Shown: piece by piece, positions 1 through 7,590 of the stretch
Numbering within the stretch: position 1 is the stretch's first letter
Layout of the letters: the number at the start of each line of letters is the position of its first letter
NCBI GenBank assembly: GCA_041483455.1
Contig: JBGPFS010000068.1
Coordinates: forward strand, 1 to 11,046
Reading direction: 5' to 3'
From: JBGPFS01 sp041483455
Lineage (GTDB): Bacteria; Chloroflexota; Limnocylindria; Limnocylindrales; CSP1-4
Length of the DNA stretch: 11,046 bases
The notes under the pieces: model-generated
What the model was told of the DNA's origin: nothing
Databases searched by the model: none
The model's input: only the letters and a program-made list of their open reading frames with translations
Program-made: the position numbers and the translations under genes

Positions 1-924
<924 letters not shown>

Positions 925-928
925 GGAT

Positions 929-935
929 CCTCCTT
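929..935 (-). promoter_or_regulatory. Shine-Dalgarno site of aconitase
   Basis: On the minus strand the bases read AAGGAGG, then ATCC, then the GTG start at 924. This near-perfect anti-16S complement fixes the non-ATG start of the aconitase gene. Confidence 0.8.
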
Positions 936-938
936 GGG

Positions 939-961
939 TAGACTCGTTCGATGGAATCGTA
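939..961. promoter_or_regulatory. Possible divergent promoter -10 elements between aconitase and the DUF2520 gene
   Basis: The 52-bp gap between the two start codons holds two -10-like hexamers facing away from each other. On the plus strand TAGACT (939-944) ends 6 nt before an ATG at 951. On the minus strand TACGAT (complement of 956-961) would start an aconitase transcript near 949-950, just upstream of its Shine-Dalgarno. Neither has a recognisable -35 hexamer at 16-18 bp. The placement makes sense for divergent genes, but hexamers this short can occur by chance. Confidence 0.35.
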
Positions 962-976
962 CCGCGCCGCCGACCG

Positions 977-2083
977 GTGAGGCCCTGGGACGCGCTGCGC
1001 CGGGCGCTCGATGCCGACCGCGCCGACCCGGCGACGGCTGAGGTCCGGCTGGCCGAGGTCGCGCGCGAGGCCGGCCTCGACCTGGATCCGACCGCGCGCG
1101 GGGCCGCCGAACAGCCTGACCGCGGCCAGCCCGGCGAGCCGGCCGAACGCGGCCACGACCACGGCGACGGCCTGCCTCACGACCACGTCCATCCCCATGA
1201 GCGCTCGGGGCCGGCCGACCGGCCGCTGACCGGGATCGTCGGCGCGGGGGCCGTCGGGACCGCCCTCGGCGTGGCCCTCACCCGGGCCGGCTGGCCGATC
1301 GTGGCGGTGGCCAGTCGCGATCCCGACCGGCGTGCCCGATTCAGCCGGCTCGTCGGCGGGACGCGCGCCTTCAGCGAGCCGAACGCCCTCCTCGACGAGG
1401 CCGAGCTGATCATCCTGGCCGTCCCCGACGATGCCCTCGATCCGCTCGCCCGGGGCCTCCGGCTGTACAGCGGGCAGGCGCTCGTCCACACCAGCGGCTC
1501 ACTCGGTCCGGAGGTCCTCGAGCCGGCGATGGCGGCCGGGACCCAGGTCGGCAGCTTCCATCCGCTGGTCGCCTTCGCGGACCTTGAGCGGGCCGTGGCC
1601 GCCCTCCACGGCGCCACGGTCGCGGTCGAAGGCGACGATCAGCTCGTCGCGCTCCTCGGCGAGATGGCGACCACGATCGGCGCGACCGCCGTCCGGCTCG
1701 CGCCCGGCTCGAAGGCGGCCTACCACGCCGCCGCGGTCCTGGCCGCGGGTGGCTTCACCGCGCTCCTCGACGCGATCGCCGAGCTCGGCCGCGTCGCCGG
1801 GCTCGACGAGGCGGGGGCGCTGGCGATCTACGGGCCCCTGGTCGAGCAGACGCTGGGAAACGCCCGCGCGATCGGGATCCGGGCCGCCCTCACCGGCCCG
1901 ATGACCCGGGGCGACGTCGGCACGCTCGAGCGGCATCTCGAAGCGCTGCGAGCGCACGCCCCCGACGCCCTCGACCTCTACCGGGCGGCCGGCGAGCGGG
2001 AGATCGCGCTCGCGGAGGCGCGGGGCACCCTGACACCGGAGACTGCGGCTCGCCTCCGGGCGGCGCTTGCAGGACCCGGCTGA
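977..2083 (+). CDS. Rossmann-like / DUF2520 domain protein with an N-terminal extension
   Basis: A 368-residue protein of unknown substrate. Residues 85 onward form an NAD(P)-type Rossmann fold with TGIVGAGAVGTALG (G89-x-G91-x-x-G94), then LIILAVPDDAL and a GSFHPLVAF segment. A helical C-terminal half begins near KAAYHAAAVLAAGG, a signature of the DUF2520 part of this family. Relatives look like dehydrogenases of the ketopantoate reductase or prephenate dehydrogenase kind, but no reaction should be assigned. Usual family members are about 280-300 residues and begin almost at the glycine motif. Here 84 extra residues precede it. No in-frame ATG, GTG or TTG lies between GTG 977 and the Rossmann motif, and GC3 in this stretch is about 89%, so the extension appears to be translated. 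No strong Shine-Dalgarno precedes GTG 977. Domain call is secure; the start is moderately so. Confidence 0.85.
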   Translation: MRPWDALRRALDADRADPATAEVRLAEVAREAGLDLDPTARGAAEQPDRGQPGEPAERGHDHGDGLPHDHVHPHERSGPADRPLTGIVGAGAVGTALGVALTRAGWPIVAVASRDPDRRARFSRLVGGTRAFSEPNALLDEAELIILAVPDDALDPLARGLRLYSGQALVHTSGSLGPEVLEPAMAAGTQVGSFHPLVAFADLERAVAALHGATVAVEGDDQLVALLGEMATTIGATAVRLAPGSKAAYHAAAVLAAGGFTALLDAIAELGRVAGLDEAGALAIYGPLVEQTLGNARAIGIRAALTGPMTRGDVGTLERHLEALRAHAPDALDLYRAAGEREIALAEARGTLTPETAARLRAALAGPG

Positions 2084-2094
2084 ACCGTTAGGAT
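2067..2094 (+). promoter_or_regulatory. Candidate promoter for the small basic ORF (possibly leaderless)
   Basis: TTGCAG (2067-2072) is followed after 16 bp by TAGGAT (2089-2094), at the end of the DUF2520 gene. The ATG at 2102 lies 7 nt after the -10, so a transcript would start at or next to that codon, and no Shine-Dalgarno is visible. This is an inference from hexamer similarity and spacing only. Confidence 0.35.
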
Positions 2095-2101
2095 GAGCGC
2101 C

Positions 2102-2422
2102 ATGCAGCATTCCATCGCCGCCAAGTACGCGGCTCGTCCGGCAGCGCGCTTCGTGCGCCCGTCCCGACGGCTGCGCGAGCGGCGCCTCGGGCTCCGGGCG
2201 ACCACGTTCCAGGCGGCGTCGGGGCGGGCCACCGTCCTGCGCCGGGCGGACCTCGGACCCTATCTGCAGCTGCGGGCGAGCTGGCGCTCGATCCAGGCCG
2301 CCCATCCCGTTCGCCGCACGAGCGGCCGCCCGCGCCACGCGGTGACGATGAGCTGGACCCGCCTCGCCCGGCCAGGGCGCGATGTCCGGTCGGGAGCCAC
2401 GCCGTCGCCGTGGCTCGCCTGA
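2102..2422 (+). CDS. Small, arginine-rich hypothetical protein
   Basis: A 106-residue ORF not recognised as any family. It begins MQHSIAAKYAARPAARF and contains 22 Arg and only 3 acidic residues, so it is very basic; no signal peptide, membrane segment or cysteine is seen. Counting its codons gives G/C of about 74%, 69% and 89% at positions 1, 2 and 3, the gradient expected of real genes in this GC range, and the main reason to keep it. An ATG at 2093 in the same frame is an alternative start. Its last 13 nt overlap the NUDIX gene. It could be a nucleic-acid-binding or lineage-specific protein, or a spurious ORF in GC-rich DNA. Function is unknown. Confidence 0.45.
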   Translation: MQHSIAAKYAARPAARFVRPSRRLRERRLGLRATTFQAASGRATVLRRADLGPYLQLRASWRSIQAAHPVRRTSGRPRHAVTMSWTRLARPGRDVRSGATPSPWLA

Positions 2423-2862
2423 GGAACGCCACGGCGACGTCGGCCGGCGGCATCGTCATCCGGTTCGAGGACGGCATCCCCCAGTTCGTCGCAGGCAAGC
2501 GCCGACGGGATGGAGACGCGTTCACGTGGACGCTCCCGAAGGGGACCCCGAACCCGGGCGAGACGACGGAGCAGACCGCCCTCCGCGAAGTCGTCGAGGA
2601 GACCGGCCTCGAGGTCCGGATCACCGAGCCCCTCGAGTCGATCGACTACACGTTCATGCAGCGTGGGATCCGGGTCCACAAGACCGTCCATTACTTCCTG
2701 ATGGAGCCGACCGGCGGGTCGCTCGATCGCCACGATCGCGAGTTCGACGAGGTCCGCTGGATCGACCTTGCGGCCGCCGGATCCCTGCTGACCTTCGCGA
2801 CCGAGCGTTCGCTCGTCGACCGGGCCGCCGAGCGGGTCGGCGAGATGCGAGCGTCAGCATGA
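2410..2862 (+). CDS. NUDIX hydrolase
   Basis: A 150-residue MutT-like protein, the normal size for a single NUDIX domain. The NUDIX box Gx5Ex7REUxEExGU is complete at residues 45-67: G45, E51, R59, E60, E63, E64, G66, L67. These side chains bind the divalent metal that supports hydrolysis of a nucleoside diphosphate linked to another group. The fold starts at TSAGGIVIRF and ends with FDEVRWIDL and a helical tail. Substrate (dinucleoside polyphosphate, oxidised nucleotide, ADP-sugar, NADH or other) cannot be read from the sequence. GTG 2410 is the only start that leaves the first beta strand intact; GGGAG lies 13 nt upstream, which is weak. It ends in ATGA shared with gcvT, so the two are probably co-transcribed and translationally coupled. 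Confidence 0.92.
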   Translation: MARLRNATATSAGGIVIRFEDGIPQFVAGKRRRDGDAFTWTLPKGTPNPGETTEQTALREVVEETGLEVRITEPLESIDYTFMQRGIRVHKTVHYFLMEPTGGSLDRHDREFDEVRWIDLAAAGSLLTFATERSLVDRAAERVGEMRASA

Positions 2863-3974
2863 CCGAGCCGCACGGGGCCTCGGTCCACCAGACGCCTCTT
2901 CACGGCCGCCACGTCGCGCTCGGCGCGCGGCTGATCGAGTTCGGCGGCTGGGAGATGCCGGTCCAGTATGCCGGCATCCTCGAGGAGCACCGGGCGGTCC
3001 GTGAGCGGGCGGGCCTGTTCGACCTGTCCCACATGGGCGAGCTGTTCGTCGAGGGCCTCGAGGCGGGCCCAGCGCTCGCCCGGGCGCTCGTCACCGACCC
3101 GCCGAGCCTGACCGTCGGGCGGGCCCACTACTCGATGATCTGCGCTCCCGACGGGGGGATCCTCGACGACCTCATCGTCTATCGGCTGGCCGAGGACCGT
3201 TTCCTGGTCGTGGCGAACGCCGGCAACGCGCGCCTCGTGTCGGACCTCCTGGCTGAGCGGATCGGCGGGTTCCGGGCGATCCTCGACGACCGGTCCCTGG
3301 CGACGGCGCTGTGCGCCGTCCAGGGTCCGCTGGCAGCGCGGATCGTCGGGCCGCTGACCGATGTCGACCTCGGGTCGCTCAAGTACTACGCGATCGCCGA
3401 GGGCCACGTCGCCGGGATCCCCGCGCTCGTCGCCCGGACCGGCTATACCGGCGAGGACGGCCTGGAGGTCTTCGTCGAGACGGGTCGGGCCGGCGTGCTG
3501 TGGGATGCGCTCCTCGCCGCCGGCACCCCGGTGGGCCTCGCGCCGGTCGGCCTCGGAGCGCGCGACACGCTCCGCCTCGAGGCGGGCATGCCGCTCTATG
3601 GAAACGACCTCGACCCGAGCGTGAACCCGTACGAGGCGAACCTGGGCCGGGTCGTCAAGCTCGGCAAGGCCGGCGACTTCGTGGGCCGGGCGGCCCTCGA
3701 GAAGGTGGCGGCCGCCGGCCCCGCCCGACTCCTGGTCGGGCTCGCCGTGACCGGTCGTGGGATCGCCCGGCACGGGTACCCGGTCTACGTCGGTGAGCGG
3801 CGGACGGGCGAGGTCACGAGCGGCACGCAGTCGCCGACCCTCGGCCGGGCGATCGCGATGGCCTACGTCGCGCCGGGCGACGCGGCGCCGGGTACACTCG
3901 TCGAGGTCGGTATCCGTGATGCGCGGGTGCCCGCCGAGGTCGTTCCGCTCCCGTTCTACCGCCGGGCTCGCTGA
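2859..3974 (+). CDS. gcvT: Glycine cleavage system T protein (aminomethyltransferase)
   Basis: Transfers the methylene group from aminomethyl-lipoyl GcvH to tetrahydrofolate, releasing ammonia and giving 5,10-methylene-THF. The 371-residue length is typical. The N-terminus TPLHGRHVALGARLIEFGGWEMPVQY is the GcvT hallmark, followed by GLFDLSHMGE and GGILDDLIVYR; D103/D104 here include the position of the catalytic aspartate known in this family. Then come RTGYTGEDGLEVF and GARDTLRLEAGMPLYGNDL, and the C-terminal barrel with TSGTQSPTLGRAIAMAYV. ATG 2859 overlaps the NUDIX stop in ATGA. An in-frame extension reaching back to 2382 is only the NUDIX gene read in another frame. It is the second gene of the putative operon. 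Confidence 0.97.
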   Translation: MTEPHGASVHQTPLHGRHVALGARLIEFGGWEMPVQYAGILEEHRAVRERAGLFDLSHMGELFVEGLEAGPALARALVTDPPSLTVGRAHYSMICAPDGGILDDLIVYRLAEDRFLVVANAGNARLVSDLLAERIGGFRAILDDRSLATALCAVQGPLAARIVGPLTDVDLGSLKYYAIAEGHVAGIPALVARTGYTGEDGLEVFVETGRAGVLWDALLAAGTPVGLAPVGLGARDTLRLEAGMPLYGNDLDPSVNPYEANLGRVVKLGKAGDFVGRAALEKVAAAGPARLLVGLAVTGRGIARHGYPVYVGERRTGEVTSGTQSPTLGRAIAMAYVAPGDAAPGTLVEVGIRDARVPAEVVPLPFYRRAR

Positions 3975-3975
3975 T

Positions 3976-3995
3976 CGGTCGCCTGTCGGCGACCG
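3976..3995 (+). other. Intercistronic hairpin after gcvT
   Basis: A perfect 8-bp stem (CGGTCGCC with GGCGACCG) and a TGTC loop begin 2 nt after the gcvT stop. There is no following T-tract, so a factor-independent terminator is unlikely. It may protect the upstream mRNA end or mark a processing point between gcvT and gcvH. The remainder of the gcvT-gcvH gap holds only the gcvH Shine-Dalgarno. Confidence 0.5.
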
Positions 3996-4052
3996 CCCCG
4001 AGCGAGGAGGCCCCGGCGCCGCCAGCCCCCCGCGCCGGACGCGTGGACAGCC

Positions 4053-4058
4053 AGGAGG
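4053..4058 (+). promoter_or_regulatory. Shine-Dalgarno site of gcvH
   Basis: AGGAGG lies 11 nt before ATG 4070. It falls downstream of an in-frame GTG at 4043, so it argues for ATG 4070 as the true start of gcvH. Confidence 0.7.
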
Positions 4059-4069
4059 ATCCTCGCCCG

Positions 4070-4450
4070 ATGGTCCCGGGAGATCTCCGCTACACCAAGG
4101 ATCACGAATGGGTCCGCGTCGAGGGCGACACGGCGACGATCGGCATCACCCAGTACGCGGCCGATCAGCTCGGTGACATCGTCTTCGTCGAATTGCCGGC
4201 GACCGGTGCGCCGCTCGTCCAGTTCGCGACGTTCGGTGTCGTCGAGTCGGTCAAGGCCGTGAGCGACCTCTTCGCGCCCATCGCCGGCGCGGTCGTCGGC
4301 ACGAACGAGAGCCTCGCGAACAGTCCCGAGCAGGTGAACTCGGACCCGTACGGCCAGGGCTGGCTGGTCAAGGTCCGGGTCACCGAGACCGGCCAGCTCG
4401 ACGAGCTCCTCGACCCCGCCGCCTACGACGCGCTCATCGCGGCCGGCTGA
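4070..4450 (+). CDS. gcvH: Glycine cleavage system H protein (lipoyl carrier)
   Basis: A 126-residue shuttle that carries the aminomethyl group between the P-, T- and L-proteins on a lipoyl-lysine. The N-terminus YTKDHEWVRVEG is typical. The lipoylation site is K62 in VVESVKAVSDLF, and the conserved GxVVGxNE segment and NSDPYGQGWLVKV follow. Size matches the family (about 125-130). ATG 4070 is preferred over the in-frame GTG 4043 because AGGAGG lies between them and because family members begin near this point. It sits 95 nt after gcvT and 92 nt before gcvPA. Lipoylation would need lipoate ligase or LipB/LipA encoded elsewhere. Confidence 0.97.
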   Translation: MVPGDLRYTKDHEWVRVEGDTATIGITQYAADQLGDIVFVELPATGAPLVQFATFGVVESVKAVSDLFAPIAGAVVGTNESLANSPEQVNSDPYGQGWLVKVRVTETGQLDELLDPAAYDALIAAG

Positions 4451-4542
4451 GCGACTCGCTCCGCTCGACCAGCCCCCTCCGCTCGGTCCGCCCGCCGCTC
4501 CGGCCGGGCCCGCCCTCACTCCAGAGGAGACCAGCACCACCG

Positions 4543-5907
4543 ATGCCGTACGGCCCACATACCGCGGACGACCGTGCCCGGATGCTCGAGACGATCGGGA
4601 TCGCGAGCATCGACGAGCTCTTCGACGACATCCCCGTCGCCCTCCGGGCGAGCCGTCTCGACCTCCCGGGGCCCGTCCCGGAGCTCGAGCTCGCGGCGCA
4701 GCTCCAGGCCCTGGCCGACCGGAACCGGACCGACCTCGCCTCGTTCCTGGGGGCTGGCGTCTACCGCCACTACACCCCGGCGGCGGTCGACCAGCTCCTC
4801 CTCCGCGGGGAGTGGTACACGGCCTACACGCCCTACCAGCCGGAGGTCAGCCAGGGGACGCTCCAGAGCATCTACGAATACCAGTCGTTGCTGGCCGAGC
4901 TGGTCGGGCTCGACGTCGTGTCGGCCTCCCACTACGACGGCGCGGCGGCCACGGCCGAGGCGGCCCTGATGACCTGCCGCCAGACCCGCCGGACGCGGGT
5001 GCTCATCAGCCGGGCGATCCACCGCCACTACCGCGAGACGACCCGGACGTACTTCGCCGGCGGCGAGCTCGACCTCGAGGAGATCCCGCTCGTCGCGGAC
5101 GGTCCGGCGGCTGGGACGACCGACCTCGCGGCGCTCGGGCGGCTGCTCGCGGAGCCCGACCGCCCGGTGGCCGGCGTCATCGCCGGCCAGCCGAACGCAC
5201 TCGGCCTGCTCGAGCCCATGGGCGCGATCGGTGAGGCGGCGCACGGGGCCGGCGCCCTGTTCGTGGCGGTCGTCGAGCCGGTCTCGCTCGCCGTGCTCGA
5301 GCCGCCCGGCAGATATGGCGCCGACATCGCGGCCGGCGAGGGCCAGCCGCTCGGCATCCCGCCCCAGTACGGCGGGCCGTACCTCGGGATCCTCGCCGCG
5401 ACCGAGCCGCTCGTTCGCCAGATCCCCGGTCGGCTGGTCGGGATGACGACCGACGTCGACGGTCGGCGGGCCTTCGTGATGACGATGCGTGCCCGCGAGC
5501 AGGACATCCGGCGCGAGCGAGCCGCCAGCAACATCTGCACGAACCAGGCCCTCCTGGCGCTGGCGGCCTCGATCTACCTCGCGACCGTGGGCCCGCATGG
5601 CCTCCGGGACGTCGCGGCGCTCGGCGCCGCGCGTGCCGCGGAGCTCGAGGCCGCCCTCGCGGCGGTCGGCGCGCCGCGGCTTCACGCGGGCCCGTACCTC
5701 AACGAGTTCGTCGTCCGCGTCCCCGACGCGCCGGCCGTCCATCGGCGCCTCCTCGGCCGGGGCGTCCTGGCCGGCCTCGTCCTCGCCGAGGCGGAGCCCG
5801 ACGACCCGTCACTGGCCGACGGCCTCCTGGTCTGCGCCACCGAGGTCACGACTCCGGCCGAGATCGCGCATTTCGCGACGGCTCTGCGCGAGGAGCTCGC
5901 CCGATGA
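4543..5907 (+). CDS. gcvPA: Glycine dehydrogenase (decarboxylating), P-protein subunit 1
   Basis: The N-terminal half of the split P-protein, which together with GcvPB decarboxylates glycine and loads the methylamine remainder on GcvH. The 454 residues match the usual subunit-1 size. Recognisable parts are the opening YGPHTADDRARMLETIG, YTPYQPEVSQGTLQSIYEYQ from residue 95, SASHYDGAAATAEA (about 127-140), PPQYGGPYLG, and the AREQDIRRERAASNICTNQ block (from residue 317). The PLP lysine belongs to the other subunit and is absent here, as expected. An AGAGGAGA purine run (4523-4530) lies 12 nt upstream of the ATG. Its stop overlaps the gcvPB start (ATGA), favouring equal synthesis of the two partners. 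Confidence 0.97.
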   Translation: MPYGPHTADDRARMLETIGIASIDELFDDIPVALRASRLDLPGPVPELELAAQLQALADRNRTDLASFLGAGVYRHYTPAAVDQLLLRGEWYTAYTPYQPEVSQGTLQSIYEYQSLLAELVGLDVVSASHYDGAAATAEAALMTCRQTRRTRVLISRAIHRHYRETTRTYFAGGELDLEEIPLVADGPAAGTTDLAALGRLLAEPDRPVAGVIAGQPNALGLLEPMGAIGEAAHGAGALFVAVVEPVSLAVLEPPGRYGADIAAGEGQPLGIPPQYGGPYLGILAATEPLVRQIPGRLVGMTTDVDGRRAFVMTMRAREQDIRRERAASNICTNQALLALAASIYLATVGPHGLRDVAALGAARAAELEAALAAVGAPRLHAGPYLNEFVVRVPDAPAVHRRLLGRGVLAGLVLAEAEPDDPSLADGLLVCATEVTTPAEIAHFATALREELAR

Positions 5908-7403
5908 GCGTCACCGGCCCCCGGCTCCAGCCGACCCTGTTCGAGATGTCGCGGCCCGGTCGGGGCGGCGGGAAGATCCCCCATCCGCCCAAGGATGCCC
6001 TCGAGCGGATCCCGGTGGCCGCCCGACGCGCATCGCCGCCGGCACTGCCCGAGCTGTCCGAGCCGGAGGTCGTCCGGCACTACGTCAACCTGAGCCAGCT
6101 CAACCACGCGGTCGACACCGGGTTCTACCCGCTCGGCTCGTGCACCATGAAGTTCAACCCGAAGCTCAACGAGTGGGCGGCGCGCCTGCCGGGCTTCGCC
6201 GACCTCCACCCGCTGGCCCCCGATGAGCTCGCCCAGGGCACGCTCCAACTCCTCTGGGAGCTCGAGGAGGCGCTGGCGGAGATCAGCGGGATGCGAGCCG
6301 TCACCCTCCAGCCAGCCGCTGGCGCCCAGGGCGAGCTGACCGGGATCCTGATGGTCCGGGCCTACCACCGGGGCCGCGGCGACCTGGAGCGGACCGAGGT
6401 CCTGGTCCCCGACAGTTCGCACGGCACGAACCCGGCGACGGCGTCGATGGCCGGTTTCCGGACGATCACCATCCCGTCGGCCCGCGACGGCGGCGTCGAC
6501 GTCGACGCCTTCCGCGCGGCCCTCGGGCCCCGGACCGCCGCGGTCATGATCACGAACCCGTCCACCCTCGGGTTGTTCGAATCCCGGATCGGCGAGCTGC
6601 TCGAGGAGGTCCACGCCGCGGGCGCCCTCGCCTACATGGACGGGGCGAACCTGAACGCGATCCTGGGCCGGTTCAAGCCCGGTGCGGCCGGCTTCGACGT
6701 CATGCACTTCAACGTCCACAAGACCTTCAGCACGCCGCACGGCGGTGGCGGCCCCGGAGCCGGCCCGGTCGGGGTGGGGGAGACCCTCGAGCCGTTCCTG
6801 CCCAGCCCGCGGGTCCTCCGCGAGGCGGACGGCCGGTACCGCCTCGAGCGGCCCGGTGAACGCCCTACCACCATCGGCCGGCTGCGCAGCTTCGTGGGCA
6901 ACACCGGGGTGCTGGTCCGGGCCTATGCCTACATCCGGGCCCACGGTGGATCCGGCCTGCGCGAGGTCAGCGACGACGCGGTCCTCGCGGCGAACTACCT
7001 GAAGGTCCGCCTGGGTGGTGTCTTCGACGTGCCGTTCGAGCGCCACTGCAAGCACGAGTTCGTCGCCTCGGCCGCCAGCCTCAAGAAGGAGACCGGGATC
7101 CGGACCCTCGACATCGCGAAGCGGCTGATCGACTTCGGGTACCACCCGCCGACCATCTACTTCCCGCTCATCGTCGAGGAGGCGATGCTCATCGAGCCGA
7201 CCGAGACCGAGACGCTCGAGACGCTCGACGCCTTCGTCGAGACGCTCATCGCGATCGCGGCCGAGGCCCGGGCCGACCCGGACGTCATCCACGAGGCGCC
7301 CCACACGACGCCGGTCCGCCGTCTCGACGAGGCGACGGCGGCTCGCCAGCCGAACCTGCGCTGGCGGACGGCGGCCGGCGCCGAGACCCCGTGTCCGGAC
7401 TGA
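5904..7403 (+). CDS. gcvPB: Glycine dehydrogenase (decarboxylating), P-protein subunit 2 (PLP-binding)
   Basis: The PLP-carrying half of the split P-protein, 499 residues. GSCTMKFNPK (78-87) and the segment starting DSSHGTNPATASMAG (from D170) are conserved in the family. The PLP lysine is K273 in FNVHKTFSTPHGGGGPG. The C-terminal part contains GYHPPTIYFPL and EPTETETLETLD. It is the last gene of the putative NUDIX-gcvT-gcvH-gcvPA-gcvPB operon. Translation is probably coupled to gcvPA through the ATGA overlap, and GAGGAG (5890-5895) lies 8 nt before the start. No lpd follows, so the L-protein must come from another locus. Large antisense reading frames across this gene are a by-product of its codon bias. 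Confidence 0.97.
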   Translation: MSVTGPRLQPTLFEMSRPGRGGGKIPHPPKDALERIPVAARRASPPALPELSEPEVVRHYVNLSQLNHAVDTGFYPLGSCTMKFNPKLNEWAARLPGFADLHPLAPDELAQGTLQLLWELEEALAEISGMRAVTLQPAAGAQGELTGILMVRAYHRGRGDLERTEVLVPDSSHGTNPATASMAGFRTITIPSARDGGVDVDAFRAALGPRTAAVMITNPSTLGLFESRIGELLEEVHAAGALAYMDGANLNAILGRFKPGAAGFDVMHFNVHKTFSTPHGGGGPGAGPVGVGETLEPFLPSPRVLREADGRYRLERPGERPTTIGRLRSFVGNTGVLVRAYAYIRAHGGSGLREVSDDAVLAANYLKVRLGGVFDVPFERHCKHEFVASAASLKKETGIRTLDIAKRLIDFGYHPPTIYFPLIVEEAMLIEPTETETLETLDAFVETLIAIAAEARADPDVIHEAPHTTPVRRLDEATAARQPNLRWRTAAGAETPCPD

Positions 7404-7415
7404 CGGCGGCGGCAC

Positions 7416-7439
7416 GCCGAACGCGGGATCCGCGGCGGC
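7416..7439 (+). terminator. Possible weak hairpin at the end of the gcv operon
   Basis: Downstream of the gcvPB stop, CGCGG-GAT-CCGCG (7422-7434) forms a 5-bp stem with a 3-nt loop. GCCG (7416-7419) and CGGC (7436-7439) extend it by 4 bp across a small AA/G internal loop. There is no T-tract, so termination would be inefficient or Rho-dependent. It lies between the gcv operon and the next promoter, the expected place for a terminator. Confidence 0.3.
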
Positions 7440-7452
7440 GGCAGAAGCCCAC

Positions 7453-7479
7453 TTGCAAGAGTGACGCAGGCCGTATACT
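7453..7479 (+). promoter_or_regulatory. Promoter of the ABC importer operon
   Basis: TATACT (7474-7479) is the best -10 match noticed in the window, and TTGCAA (7453-7458) is a -35-like hexamer 15 bp upstream, which is a short spacer. Transcription would begin near 7486-7488, giving a leader of about 120 nt before the binding-protein gene. The -10 is exactly framed by the inverted repeat GGCCG / CGGCC. Confidence 0.6.
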
Positions 7480-7484
7480 CGGCC
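7469..7484. repeat. Inverted repeat framing the -10 hexamer (possible operator)
   Basis: GGCCG (7469-7473), TATACT and CGGCC (7480-7484) form a 16-bp interrupted palindrome whose unpaired centre is the -10 itself. A repressor bound here would block RNA polymerase. It may also be chance in GC-rich DNA, as the arms are only 5 bp. Confidence 0.35.
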
Positions 7485-7561
7485 CGTAATACCGGCGGCG
7501 CATGCCCGTGCGCACCTCCCGGGGGGAAGGGGACCTGTGGGCCGCCTCGTCGGTCTGGGAA

Positions 7562-7588
7562 GGATCGGTGCCGTGAGGCATCCGATCC
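7562..7588 (+). other. 11-bp mRNA hairpin with GTGA (GNRA-type) loop just upstream of the Shine-Dalgarno
   Basis: GGATCGG (7562-7568) pairs with CCGATCC (7582-7588), and TGCC (7569-7572) with GGCA (7577-7580). A single T bulge lies at 7581 and the loop is GTGA (7573-7576), a GNRA tetraloop as RNA. The helix ends 2 nt before AAGGAGG, so it leaves the Shine-Dalgarno exposed. It may stabilise the message or keep the site open. Confidence 0.7.
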
Positions 7589-7590
7589 AC

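Noticed and set aside
2084..2409. Glycine riboswitch expected upstream of a gcv operon
   Set aside because: I saw no tandem aptamer-like conserved purine blocks or terminator in this stretch, and its base composition looks coding in one frame. A covariance-model search would settle it.
2382..2858. Extension of gcvT upstream to 2382, as a possible fused domain
   Set aside because: The translated segment is Arg/Pro/Asp-rich and is the NUDIX gene read in the wrong frame. The real gcvT start is the ATGA overlap at 2859.
4451..4542. Possible small gene or terminator in the gcvH-gcvPA gap
   Set aside because: Only a short GAGCG/CGCTC stem at the gcvH stop and the AGAGGAGA site before gcvPA are visible. 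The pyrimidine-rich stretch shows no frame or strong structure.
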